Part shown: piece by piece, positions 27,205-35,657 of the stretch
Layout: every line of letters begins with the position of its first letter
How positions within the stretch are numbered: position 1 is the first letter of the stretch
From: Rhodovastum atsumiense
Lineage (GTDB): Bacteria > Pseudomonadota > Alphaproteobacteria > Acetobacterales > Acetobacteraceae
Reading direction: 5' to 3'
NCBI GenBank assembly: GCA_026225115.1
Contig: JAMFSE010000055.1
Span: 24,160 to 88,159 of the forward strand
DNA length: 64,000 nucleotides
Notes under the pieces: model-generated
Told to the model about the DNA's origin: nothing
What the model saw: the letters and a program-made list of their open reading frames with translations, nothing else
Databases searched by the model: none
Translations under genes and position numbers: made by a program

Positions 27205-28761
27205 TTATTCGTTATGGCCGATAATGCCGGGGTCCGGTACGCCCTGGTAGACCAGGCGGCCGATCTTATCGAACTTAGCGGGGTCAGCCTTTTTCATGTA
27301 GAAGGCGTAGAGCAGGCCGAACACCACGACTGCGAGATCGATCCACGGGATATACGCCGCGAAGGCGAAGCCGCCGCCGAGAAACGCCATGTTCGATATG
27401 CAGAGGTAGACGACATAGACCTGCGCGACGAAGGCCAGGATCGGCGCCAGTAGCGTCGTCCACCAGTGATGGTCCTCGGGGTGCTCACGGCGGAAATAGA
27501 CGACGATTGCGACCGAGACGATTGCCTGGGCGGAGAGAATGATAATGGTGCCGAGCAACGCCATCAGCCCGTAGAGTTCGCCGTAGGCCTGGGTGGCCGC
27601 GTTATTGCTGCCGGCAAACACGGCGAAGGCGATGATGATCAGTGCCGCGACAATGGATTGCAGGAAGGATGCATTATACGGCGTCTTGTAATGTTTATGG
27701 GTGCGGCCGAACGCAGCCGGAATGATTTGCTCCCGGCCGAGCGAGTACAGGTAGCGCGAGGTGGTATTATGAAACGCCATGCCGCAGGCAAAGGAGCCGG
27801 TCAGAATGAGGTAGCTCATCAATACCGCGACCCAGGGTGAGACCAGTTTCGTTGCGGTATCGAAGAAGAATGTCGCGGAGCTGTTCTGCGCCTCGCCGAT
27901 TGCGGCATCGATATTCGCAAAGCCGGACTGCGCCGCCCAGCAGGTGATGGTGTAGAGAACACCGAGGAACAACACGGAGATATAGAGCGAAAGCGGCACG
28001 ATGCGCTTTGGATCTTTAGATTCCTCGGCGTAGTTCGGCGCCATCTCAAAGCCTACCCAGGACCAGAAGGCAAAAAACAGGCCAATGCCGGCGGCGCCGG
28101 CGGCAAGCTTGTCATGGGCCGGGAATCCTTGAAACGCGGCCATCGGGTTCAGCGCCGCGGCCTGCACCACCGCGCCATGACCGCTATGCGCGAAGATGCC
28201 GGCATCGAATACGACGAGGATGACGACCTCGGCGACCAATGCCACGCCCAGCACGGCGGAGGACACCTTGATGTCAAAATAGGTCAGCACGGCGATGACC
28301 GCGACCATGCCGAGTGCGAGCACCGGCCAAGGCATGTTGATCCCGAACAGCGCCTGCAGTTTCAGGTTGGCGAAGTAGGCAAACCCGCCGCATAGGGAAG
28401 GTTCGAACACCGCATAGGCGACAACGGACCCAAATCCCATTGCCATGCCTAGCTCGCGTCCGAGACCCTGGCTGATGAATGAATAGAATCCGCCCACGGC
28501 GGTGACCTTGGATGCCATTGCGGCGTAGCCGACGGAAAAAATAAGCAGAATAACCGTGGCAACCAGAAACGCCGCCGGCGCCCCGATACCATTGCCATTG
28601 CCTACGACGATCGGCACATTCAGTAACATGGCGGTGATCGGCGCCGATCCGGTGAGGGTGAGAAACAGAACGCCGATCAGGCCTACCGCTTTGCTGTGCA
28701 GCAGATCGACATCCTTGCGGCTGGTGACGTCGAGTCCGGTTGGGGTGGTGTCACTCATCAA
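27205..28761 (-). CDS. APC-superfamily amino acid/polyamine permease
   Basis: 518 residues with about 12 membrane segments. 'VGLIGVLFLTLTGSAPITAMLLNVPIVVGNGNGIGAPAAFLVATVILLIFSVGYAAMASKVTAVGGFYSFISQGLGRELGMAMGF' is the APC signature region (TM1-TM3 with the unwound G-rich motif). 'FFAFWSWVGFEMAPNYAEESKDPKRIVP' is the TM6-TM7 motif. It imports an amino acid or related amine. A decayed MocR-type regulator is encoded divergently, which in many genomes controls such permeases. The true substrate is undetermined. Confidence 0.9.
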   Translation of the reverse strand: MMSDTTPTGLDVTSRKDVDLLHSKAVGLIGVLFLTLTGSAPITAMLLNVPIVVGNGNGIGAPAAFLVATVILLIFSVGYAAMASKVTAVGGFYSFISQGLGRELGMAMGFGSVVAYAVFEPSLCGGFAYFANLKLQALFGINMPWPVLALGMVAVIAVLTYFDIKVSSAVLGVALVAEVVILVVFDAGIFAHSGHGAVVQAAALNPMAAFQGFPAHDKLAAGAAGIGLFFAFWSWVGFEMAPNYAEESKDPKRIVPLSLYISVLFLGVLYTITCWAAQSGFANIDAAIGEAQNSSATFFFDTATKLVSPWVAVLMSYLILTGSFACGMAFHNTTSRYLYSLGREQIIPAAFGRTHKHYKTPYNASFLQSIVAALIIIAFAVFAGSNNAATQAYGELYGLMALLGTIIILSAQAIVSVAIVVYFRREHPEDHHWWTTLLAPILAFVAQVYVVYLCISNMAFLGGGFAFAAYIPWIDLAVVVFGLLYAFYMKKADPAKFDKIGRLVYQGVPDPGIIGHNE

Positions 28762-29123
28762 GATCTCCCAGATTAGTGGAACAATTTATTATTTTGACTA
28801 GTAATCCATCATAAAATAGGTCCAATCCAATATATTGGGTGGAGCCAAAGGCGTTTTTTGCCCAAAATCTTGTCTTTTTCCGCGTAGCGCGTCCAATTGC
28901 AGTCATTCTGACAGGTTTATAGTCAAAATCGCCGCCGCTAGAACGCTTTAGACCGAAAGCCTCTCAATTTGCTAAGATTGGGCCATTTCTTTTCCCAGTG
29001 TCAAGATTTTCTCTTTCCCGGAAGCCTTTGTTTTCAGTATGATGCGCTTCCGTCACAGCTAACAACCTCTGTGGGCTGTTTTTTGAGATGCAGAACACCC
29101 GCTTAATTAGGGCCATTTAGCAT
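28762..29123. promoter_or_regulatory. AT-rich divergent regulatory region of APC permease and former MocR gene
   Basis: 362 bases without a gene. It includes a perfect 12-base palindrome CCAATATATTGG at 28827-28838, flanked by GGTCCAAT on the left and GGGTGGAGCC on the right. This sits 65-75 bases upstream of the permease start. A minus-strand TTGGAC at 28822-28817 region could serve as a -35 box. The rest is AT-rich without further recognisable structure. Confidence 0.45.
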
Positions 29124-29821
29124 TTGGGGCTGAGCATCCCGATTGTGCTGCGACGCGATCTCGACGCGACATTGCAGGAGCAAATCTACCGGCAGGTCCG
29201 GCACGGCATTCTGGTCGGAAGCTTCCGGCCGGGCCTGAAACTCCCTTCCACTCGAGATCTCGCGAAGGAGCTTGGTGTCTCACGCAATACCGTCGCGCTG
29301 GCTTTCGACTGGCTGACCTCGGAAGGCTATGTGGAATGCAAAACCGGCGCCGGAACATTCGTGGCGGGATATCTTCCCGAACGCGCCCTAAACGTGCCGC
29401 TCCTCCCCCTTCGGACGGTGTCAGGCAGCACGAGGCCGCGCGCGCCGGTCACCTTTACCGGCCGCATGCCGGCGGCGGTAGGACAAGACAGGCCAAGACC
29501 GGCCTATGATTTCTGGCCCGCCGGGATTTGCTGGCCGCCTGCCTGAAGAATTATTTCGGAATAGAAATAAAACTGAGCGGCTCGGATGCCGGCATGCATA
29601 TGATGTGGACGTTGCCCGATACGATGCCCGATGCAATCAGCGTCGCCGCCGGCGCCGCGCGCTACGATGTCGGTATTTATCCGTTGCCGGCGATCGGCGC
29701 CCGCAGCTTTGCCAAAATCACCGCCGCCGAGCGCGGCCTCATCCTTGGATACTCATCTTTAAGCCCGAAAGAAATCACCGCCGGCATCGGGTTACTTGCG
29801 AAAGCTGTTGCCCGGCTGTAG
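29124..29821 (+). pseudogene. MocR/PdxR-type regulator with nearly complete deletion of the aminotransferase domain
   Basis: The intact N-terminus (TTG start) contains the GntR winged helix: 'LRRDLDATLQEQIYRQVRHGILVGSFRPGLKLPSTRDLAKELGVSRNTVALAFDWLTSEGYVECKTGAGTFV'. After the linker 'YDFWPAG' the frame jumps near 29520 to 'RRDLLAACLKNYFGIEIKLSGSDAGMHMMWTL' and the family C-terminus 'RGLILGYSSLSPKEITAGIGLLAKAV' in another frame. Roughly 230-250 residues of the fold-type I PLP domain are missing, including the PLP lysine. The N-terminal 140 residues could still be made as a free DNA-binding protein. Confidence 0.88.
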
Positions 29822-29832
29822 AGTGTAAGCGC

Positions 29833-31452
29833 TTACCGGGTTAGCTTGGCGCCCAAGCCTTTTTGCGCACCATCAAACGCATCCGCGACACTGTGATATG
29901 AGCGCGCGTCACTTGCCAGGTCTTTGCCGTTCGCAGCGGTGAGCAGATCGCGGATGTGATCCCTCACCCGCGCCAAAAGCAGCGTGCGGCCATGTTTCGT
30001 CAGGCGCGCGTCGCAGTCCAAAAGCGCGTCCAATGCGGTGCTGTCCAAATCAGGGCTTTCTTCCAGCGACAGAATAACGAATTTCACCGCCGGCTCCGCC
30101 TCGGCCTGATACACGATCGTCGTCAGCACCTGCTCGGCATTGGCAAAAAACAAAGGCTCCGCCGGCCGCACCACCAGAATACCGGGATCGGTTTGCGTAT
30201 CGGAATGACGCGTGAGGTTGACGAAATCATGCGTCCCGGCGATCCGCCCCAGCCGTTCGACACGGGTTCCCGCGAACCGCTGCACCAGCGCCAGCAGCGA
30301 AAGACCAACGGCAACCATCATGCCATCGAGAACGCCCAGAAAAATCACGGCAACGACCGCCGCGGCCGCGACATACTGGTCGCGCCTTATGCGCCAAAGC
30401 CGAAGCAATGGCGCCGGATTCAGGTTATGAAAAAGCGATGCGATGACGACGGCGGCCAGCACCGGCGATGGCAGCAACGCAACCAGCGGCCGGCCAAACA
30501 GCACCAGCGCAAGCAGCACCGTCATGGCGCTTAACCCGGCAAACTTACTCTGCGCCCCCGCCGTTTCCGCCGCCGAGGAAGCGGAGAACCCGGCGCCCAC
30601 CGGCATTCCCTGCAACAGCCCGGCCGCAACATTGGCGCATCCCAATGCCAACAGTTCCCGGTTCGCAACCACCGCGTCGCCATGCCGCAGCGCCAGGCCG
30701 CGAATCGAACTCCAGGATTCCGCGAACAGGATCAGAAACAGCGGCAGCGCCAGTTCCAGCACCTGCGTCCAAGCGCCCAGTGACAGACTTGGCCAGGAAA
30801 AATGCGGCAGCGCCATCGCGATCTTCCCAACCAGCATGACATGCCATGCGGGCAGATTAACGGTCAGCGACAGCACCACGCCAAGCCCAAGCACCAACGC
30901 CGCCGCCGGCAAGCCGCGAACCCGCTGCAGCCCGAACAGCGCGCCCAAAGCAACCACGCCGATCAGCATCGATACCGGCTGCCACTGGCTGATATGGGTC
31001 AACAAATGCCAAAGCAGCGGCAGCACGCCTAGGCCCGGACCGGGCACGCCGGTGATCGCCGGCAACTGCTTGGCCGTAATGGTGATGGCGATGCCAAAGC
31101 TGAAGCCCAGCAGAACGGGGCGCGAAATGAAACTGGATAGCGCGCCGGCCCGCGCCACGCCTGCGGCTAGAAAGCAAAATCCTGCCGCCAGTACAGCGGC
31201 TTCCGCGATCGCGGCAGATTGCGGGGCTCCGCCCTGCATCGAGATGACCAGCGCCGCCAGAATCGCGGCGGATGAGGATGTCGGCGCCACCATCGCAAAC
31301 CGCGAGCACCCGAATATCGCATATACGCCCAGACCCACGATGGTCGCAACGATTGCATGATCCGGCGAAAGCCCGGCGATCGCGGCATAGGCGATTGCCG
31401 AAGGCAGCAACAGGCCGGCGACTGAAAATCCGGCCAAGCCATCACGGATCAT
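29833..31452 (-). CDS. SulP-family anion permease with STAS domain
   Basis: 539 residues. 'DGLAGFSVAGLLLPSAIAYAAIAGLSPDHAIVATIVGLGVYAIFGCSRFAMVAPTSSSAAILAALV' is the SulP signature (TM1-TM3). Further membrane segments reach about residue 410, followed by a C-terminal STAS domain ('FVILSLEESPDLDSTALDALLDCDARLTKHGRTLLLARVRDHIRDLL'). It transports sulfate, bicarbonate or a dicarboxylate; STAS gives regulation. ATG at 31452 follows the ParB-like stop by two bases; an in-frame GTG at 31473 is an alternative. The two genes are clearly coupled. Confidence 0.9.
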   Translation of the reverse strand: MIRDGLAGFSVAGLLLPSAIAYAAIAGLSPDHAIVATIVGLGVYAIFGCSRFAMVAPTSSSAAILAALVISMQGGAPQSAAIAEAAVLAAGFCFLAAGVARAGALSSFISRPVLLGFSFGIAITITAKQLPAITGVPGPGLGVLPLLWHLLTHISQWQPVSMLIGVVALGALFGLQRVRGLPAAALVLGLGVVLSLTVNLPAWHVMLVGKIAMALPHFSWPSLSLGAWTQVLELALPLFLILFAESWSSIRGLALRHGDAVVANRELLALGCANVAAGLLQGMPVGAGFSASSAAETAGAQSKFAGLSAMTVLLALVLFGRPLVALLPSPVLAAVVIASLFHNLNPAPLLRLWRIRRDQYVAAAAVVAVIFLGVLDGMMVAVGLSLLALVQRFAGTRVERLGRIAGTHDFVNLTRHSDTQTDPGILVVRPAEPLFFANAEQVLTTIVYQAEAEPAVKFVILSLEESPDLDSTALDALLDCDARLTKHGRTLLLARVRDHIRDLLTAANGKDLASDARSYHSVADAFDGAQKGLGAKLTR

Positions 31453-31454
31453 GG

Positions 31455-32066
31455 TCAGCTGGTCGGTCCGCACCAGCCCGGCAGGTAATCGGCTTCGGAA
31501 GTTTTCGCCAAACGCAGCGCCGTATCAAGCGCCACATCCGGCTCGGCCGCCACTTGCTTGTGTTTGATCCGGCGGCGCAGAAAATCCGCCCAAAGGAACT
31601 CGCTGAACGGCGCGCTGTCCTTGGCATAGCCGCCGGCGCGGCGCAGCGCTCCGGCCAGGCTCCGATAGGGATCATCGACCAGCCCTTCGACATGCTTCGG
31701 CAGGTCCTCGTGATCGCGCCGCTTGCCCTTCTGGTCGTAGAGATGCGTCCAGGAGCAGTTATCGAGATAGACCCAGAAAGCCGCTTTCTCTAAACGGGAA
31801 AGATCGGCCACCACCGTAATCGCCACTTCCGTCACGCCCTCATCGAATAGCGCGCGTGCCAAATGGTGGTGATCGATCAGATAATAATGATTTTGCGGGC
31901 CCTGCACGACCGGGATCAGATGCTTCCCCAGAAACGACGCTTTCTTGCCCTGCGCCCGCCATTCGGCACGTTTTTCCTCGACCTCGCGCAGCCCAACAGT
32001 GATCTGAGTCGGCCGCAGATCATCGATCGCGGCGGTTTGTAACCGTGGCTCGCGCGTGAAGTTCAT
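31455..32066 (-). CDS. ParB-like (ParBc_2 type) protein
   Basis: 203 residues. 'IDDLRPTQITVGLREVEEKRAEW' and 'LIPVVQGPQNHYYLIDHHHLARALFDEGVTEVAITVVADLS' match the putative ParB-like nuclease family rather than true chromosome-partition ParB. The latter would be next to parA near the origin, and there is no parA and no HTH here. The 'DHHHLARAL' motif takes the place of the ParB 'GxxRxxA' box. Coupled to the SulP gene, which is an uncommon pairing. Function unknown. Confidence 0.82.
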   Translation of the reverse strand: MNFTREPRLQTAAIDDLRPTQITVGLREVEEKRAEWRAQGKKASFLGKHLIPVVQGPQNHYYLIDHHHLARALFDEGVTEVAITVVADLSRLEKAAFWVYLDNCSWTHLYDQKGKRRDHEDLPKHVEGLVDDPYRSLAGALRRAGGYAKDSAPFSEFLWADFLRRRIKHKQVAAEPDVALDTALRLAKTSEADYLPGWCGPTS

Positions 32067-32158
32067 TTTATTGGCTTATGGCGAGGCGTTTTGCATGGTA
32101 TTATGGCTGATAAATCGCCTTTGGACCTGTTGTCCAGCAGGATTGAATTTTTAACGCT

Positions 32159-32243
32159 TGGTGCGGGCGGTCGGAATCGAACCGACACTCCTTGCGGAAC
32201 CGGATTTTGAGTCCGGCGCGTCTACCAGTTCCACCACGCCCGC
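32159..32243 (-). tRNA. tRNA-Leu (CAA)
   Basis: 85 nucleotides. The acceptor arms GCGGGCG and CGCCCGC pair fully, the anticodon loop CTCAAAA gives CAA, a long variable arm is present as in class II tRNAs, the T loop is TTCGATT, and CCA is encoded. Reads UUG leucine codons. Confidence 0.95.
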
Positions 32244-32372
32244 ATCTGCCAAATCAGGCAGGCTAGGCGTTACGCGATAGGGTCGTGAAAATCAACCAGT
32301 CCGAGCGCACAACCGGTATTTCACCCAGGCATTGTCATTCCATATCGGGTTGGCTATAGCCGGGCACACTGG

Positions 32373-32448
32373 TCCCGAATAGCTCAGCTGGTAGAGCAAG
32401 CGACTGTTAATCGCTCGGTCGTTGGTTCGAGTCCAACTTCGGGAGCCA
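32373..32448 (+). tRNA. tRNA-Asn (GTT)
   Basis: 76 nucleotides. Acceptor arms TCCCGAA and TTCGGGA, D loop AGCTCAGCTGGTAGAGC, anticodon loop CTGTTAA giving GTT, T loop TTCGAGT, discriminator G and encoded CCA. It faces the phage-like block, whose nearest gene ends 162 bases away; tRNA-Asn is a plausible integration target, but no duplicate of its 3' end is found at the far border. Confidence 0.96.
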
Positions 32449-32610
32449 GTAAAATCAATGAGTTATCAGATAATAATGCCAAGCTCCGGAACCGTGGGAA
32501 TGTTCCCCGGTGGCTGTTCATCCACGGCGGACTGCCTCGCCTGCACATCCAAGCGGCCTCGAAACGCCAGATTCTATGAGTTTCTTTAGTCACACAAGCG
32601 GGGCGCCGCT

Positions 32611-33099
32611 CTATAAATCAGCCGTTCTGAAAACCTGTGCCTCGGACAGACGGCGGCGCAGAAGCCCTGCCATCACCTTGCCACCGGCCTGGTCCCAGCG
32701 CTCAAATTGCTCCGCGGCCGATGCATACTGCCTTTCGTTAATCATTCGTAACAGTGTTGATGACTTAAAACTCCCCGCTCCGACATTATAGACAAAGTCC
32801 ATCACGGCAGCGATTTCATGCACCGTCATCGGCGCCGCGATCTCAGCGGCAATTGTATGGAAAGCCCGGTACATATCGCGCATCGCAAGGTCGCAGGCTT
32901 CATTGTAGGAAATAGCCGGCGTCTCCGGCGTCACAGGCATCTCATTGGCGTCCAGGGTCGACCCGAAGCCAAAAGCCCATGGCTCTGCCCCGGTTCCGGG
33001 ATCAGGATAGGGGTTCGCCTCAAACCCCTCAAATTGTCTGGCCATCGGCAGCGCGATTTGCACAGCCTGCTTAATCTGAGTATCCGCAAATTCAACCAT
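32611..33099 (-). CDS. Phage endolysin, GH24 lysozyme family
   Basis: 162 residues. 'QFEGFEANPYPDPGTGAEPWAFGFGST' holds Glu24, Asp33 and Thr48, the E-D-T catalytic set of T4-type/RrrD lysozymes. The helical C-terminal lobe carries 'AVMDFVYNVGAGSFKSSTLLRMIN' and 'GLLRRRLSEAQVF'. It cleaves peptidoglycan at the end of the lytic cycle. The start MVEFADTQIK was chosen over an upstream ATG at 33165, because CGGGA precedes it and the extension overlaps Rz1. No signal-anchor sequence, so it should depend on the holin. Confidence 0.93.
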   Translation of the reverse strand: MVEFADTQIKQAVQIALPMARQFEGFEANPYPDPGTGAEPWAFGFGSTLDANEMPVTPETPAISYNEACDLAMRDMYRAFHTIAAEIAAPMTVHEIAAVMDFVYNVGAGSFKSSTLLRMINERQYASAAEQFERWDQAGGKVMAGLLRRRLSEAQVFRTADL

Positions 33100-33122
33100 G
33101 AAACTAAATCCCGAGCTAATGT

Positions 33123-33410
33123 TTATTGTTGCGTGGCGGCTATGGCGCCTACGTCCAAATGGCATTCATCATCATTGATCTTCAGGCGGACCAGATAATC
33201 CGCTGCGGTGCTTTGCATCCTGCCGGCCGGGACTGGTGGCGGCGCCGCAACCGTCAATAGCGCGGCCGGCACCGTCACGCGTTCAATCTCGCTTCTGGTA
33301 ACCACGGTTGGTGCAGGCGAGCGCGCGCATGCTGCCAGACAAAGCATCCCGACGATGCCGAGGTTTGCATTCCGGGCCCAGAGCTGGGCTCGCTTTTGTT
33401 TTCGTTTCAT
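33123..33410 (-). CDS. Rz1-like outer-membrane spanin lipoprotein
   Basis: 95 residues. A basic N-terminus (MKRKQKR) and short hydrophobic stretch lead to the lipobox LAAC with Cys28. The mature part starts 'ARSPAPTVVTRSEIERVTVP' and is proline-rich ('APPPVPAG'), as in Rz1-type spanins. It joins Rz across the periplasm to fuse the membranes during lysis. Its ATG overlaps the Rz stop by 4 bases, so the pair is overlapping rather than nested. Confidence 0.8.
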   Translation of the reverse strand: MKRKQKRAQLWARNANLGIVGMLCLAACARSPAPTVVTRSEIERVTVPAALLTVAAPPPVPAGRMQSTAADYLVRLKINDDECHLDVGAIAATQQ

Positions 33411-33793
33411 GGGTTTCCTTTCGCCAGTGCGTCGAAGGCAGACGCCAATACCGGCGCATCGGGCGCGTCGTTGCCGGCGTGCGCAGCCTGCGCGACGATC
33501 TGACTGGAAAGCGCCGTCTCCCACGCCCCAGCCTGGGTATTTTTCGCCGCAAGCTGTGCTTCCGCCGTATTCGCTTTGGCATCCGCCTGCGCCAGATCGG
33601 ATGCAGCAACGGCATCCGCGCTGGCAGCCGCCAGAAGATCATTTTTCTGTTGTGCCGCCAGCGCCAATTTTTCTGCATCGGCGGCACCAATTTCAAATTT
33701 CCGGCCGGTGTAGCACCCAGCCGAAAAGCACAGCACCGCCGCAACAAGATACGGCCAAATCCTCTTCAGAATCGGCATCAAAACTACGAACAT
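33407..33793 (-). CDS. Rz-like inner-membrane spanin
   Basis: 128 residues. One N-terminal membrane segment 'IWPYLVAAVLCFSAGCYTG' is followed by an Ala/Gln-rich coiled coil ('ADAEKLALAAQQKNDLLAAASADAVAASDLAQADAKANTAEAQLAAKN'). GGAGGATGAA directly before the ATG at 33793 decides the start over 33778. Position between holin and Rz1 fits the i-spanin role. The assignment rests on topology and context, because spanins are poorly conserved in sequence. Confidence 0.75.
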   Translation of the reverse strand: MFVVLMPILKRIWPYLVAAVLCFSAGCYTGRKFEIGAADAEKLALAAQQKNDLLAAASADAVAASDLAQADAKANTAEAQLAAKNTQAGAWETALSSQIVAQAAHAGNDAPDAPVLASAFDALAKGNP

Positions 33794-33794
33794 T

Positions 33795-34085
33795 TCATCC
33801 TCCACATCTCGCCTTGATGCCCATCGCAACGGTGATGGCCGCCAATACCGAACCCGCTGAGCCAAAAAGCACCGCAGCCGCATTTGAAAACGCGACCGGC
33901 TCCCAGGAATGATGACGGAGCACGACATCATAGATTTCCAGCATGAGAAAAATTTCGAGCGTGATGACAAATAAAATGCCGATTCCAACAGCGAGCACAG
34001 CCATTTCATCTGCGCACATGCCATCCGGCGCCTTGAAGAGCTCGGCAATAAACCTGTTCATGGCATCAGCAACCAACCGCGGCAT
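33795..34085 (-). CDS. Putative holin, two membrane segments
   Basis: 96 residues. 'MAVLAVGIGILFVITLEIFLMLEI' and 'AAAVLFGSAGSVLAAITVAMGI' are two membrane helices separated by a short hydrophilic loop; the N-terminus is amphipathic. Size, topology and position just ahead of Rz fit a class II holin that releases the lysozyme. The start (34085) is uncertain; an ATG at 34061 is also possible. No sequence family recognised. Confidence 0.6.
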   Translation of the reverse strand: MPRLVADAMNRFIAELFKAPDGMCADEMAVLAVGIGILFVITLEIFLMLEIYDVVLRHHSWEPVAFSNAAAVLFGSAGSVLAAITVAMGIKARCGG

Positions 34086-34117
34086 CCGGCGCGAAAGGAA
34101 AATTCCTGCGCCATCGC

Positions 34118-35551
34118 TCAGGCCTCCTCGACAATGATCTCCATGAATGAACTCTGGATCGTGAAGTCTGACCCACCTCCACCGGTTCGAATTTGATGGA
34201 CGAATGTGACGGCCGAGCCTGGCGCATAGGTACCCGACGTCAAAATTGTATCCGCAGTCCCCCAAGTATCTCCCACGGCCAATGCCGTCACCAGCGAGGC
34301 GTTGCCAATATAATTATTCGTTCCACCGATTAAAATGTTCTGAAAATTCTGCCGGACGTTTGCCGCCGTCGCCGTCCCTTCGCCAACCAGCCTAACGTTA
34401 GCTCGGAATGCGCCGCTTTTGCTTGCGGCCGGAAACCGGACCAGCAGACTCTCGATTGTATAGGTCGTGCTATTGCTCGGCGCGCTGATGATGCCCGACT
34501 GTGACACATCATAGAATGGCCGTACGGGAAATTGCGAAACATTCACAGCGTGAGATAACGCCGTCCCGGCAGCAACATTCACCGAACCCGAGCCAGACTC
34601 CATTAAATGAAAACTGCCAGATAGAATGACCCCGCCATAAGACCAGTCCGCCTGAATCTCACCGCCTGAAAGCGTTACCCCGCCCTGCAAAACAGCAAGG
34701 TTCGGGAGTCCATTTATCGTAATGAACGTCGCCGCGGTATTGGTTTCGGCCGCCTTGAAGGTCAGCCACATCCCATCCTGATATGAAGTGACTACCGGCG
34801 CCAGCGACAAGGTAATGATATTCGGGCTGCCGCCCGCAGCCGCATAATTCGTCGACCCGCTCTGAATAATTTCTGTCAAACCTTCCACCGAGTTAATGAA
34901 CGGTGCGCCCGGTGCCATTTCAATTTGCGCATCAACCGTCTGCGTATCGCCGTTGTTGATCGTGACAACATATAGCGCCACATAACCGGCCGGTGTTGAC
35001 GGCGTCGTTTGGGTACCGGTCAGCGCCGGCGTTCCCGCCGTTGCCTGAACCTGAACTGTATCCTGCCGGGTGGTAACCTGAGCGACGGCATTATTCGCCG
35101 GCCCGCTGAATGGCTGCGACGGCGTTGCGGCATTATAATAGGGCAATACGGATTGATTGACGTCCTGCTCAACGAAAGCGGCGGAAATCAGATAATTCGT
35201 CGAATAGCCGGCCGAGACCGGTGCCGCATTGGCAAGACCAAGGTTTACGCCGGTCGAAAGAATTCCGGTTTTCAATACGTTCGTCGCGGTATCTGTTCCA
35301 AGCACGCCATAGGCTGTCGGGTCCGTCTCCTGGTAGGAAAACAGAAAGCCCCGCCCGACGTTTATGGCGAATACCGATCCGCTTACCGCGGTACTCGAAA
35401 CGGCCGTCACGGCCAAGCCGGAGACCTGGGTGCTTTGTCCAAGTATCGCCTCAGCAACCGCACCAACGCCAATCATGGCGTGTTTGCTGATCGACAAAAA
35501 ATCTTCAACGCGTGGCAAAGCGCCCGCATAGCTTATTACGCGATCGGTCAT
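34118..35551 (-). CDS. Tail fibre-like protein
   Basis: 477 residues, last of the tail genes. The N-terminus 'MTDRVISYAGALPRVEDFLSISKHAMIGVGAVAEAILG' resembles baseplate-attaching fibre N-termini of Mu/P2-type phages. The rest is Ser/Thr/Gly/Asn-rich beta structure ('NTAATFITINGLPNLAVLQGGVTLSGGEIQADWSYGGVIL'). It should contact the host surface. ACGGAGC lies six bases before the ATG. The C-terminal domain is not recognisable, as usual for receptor-binding parts. Confidence 0.75.
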   Translation of the reverse strand: MTDRVISYAGALPRVEDFLSISKHAMIGVGAVAEAILGQSTQVSGLAVTAVSSTAVSGSVFAINVGRGFLFSYQETDPTAYGVLGTDTATNVLKTGILSTGVNLGLANAAPVSAGYSTNYLISAAFVEQDVNQSVLPYYNAATPSQPFSGPANNAVAQVTTRQDTVQVQATAGTPALTGTQTTPSTPAGYVALYVVTINNGDTQTVDAQIEMAPGAPFINSVEGLTEIIQSGSTNYAAAGGSPNIITLSLAPVVTSYQDGMWLTFKAAETNTAATFITINGLPNLAVLQGGVTLSGGEIQADWSYGGVILSGSFHLMESGSGSVNVAAGTALSHAVNVSQFPVRPFYDVSQSGIISAPSNSTTYTIESLLVRFPAASKSGAFRANVRLVGEGTATAANVRQNFQNILIGGTNNYIGNASLVTALAVGDTWGTADTILTSGTYAPGSAVTFVHQIRTGGGGSDFTIQSSFMEIIVEEA

Positions 35552-35657
35552 GAAAAAGCTCCGTTAGAGCGGCATCCGGCTAAATGGAATCATTTGACCG
35601 CATAAAGTTGTCCGCTAAAATAATGACATATGTTCGCAGCAGCGAACGTTAGACCTG

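Noticed and set aside
32384..32593. 69-codon minus-strand reading ending ..EVGLEPTTERLTVACSTS
   Set aside because: It runs antisense through tRNA-Asn; this peptide is a common annotation artefact.
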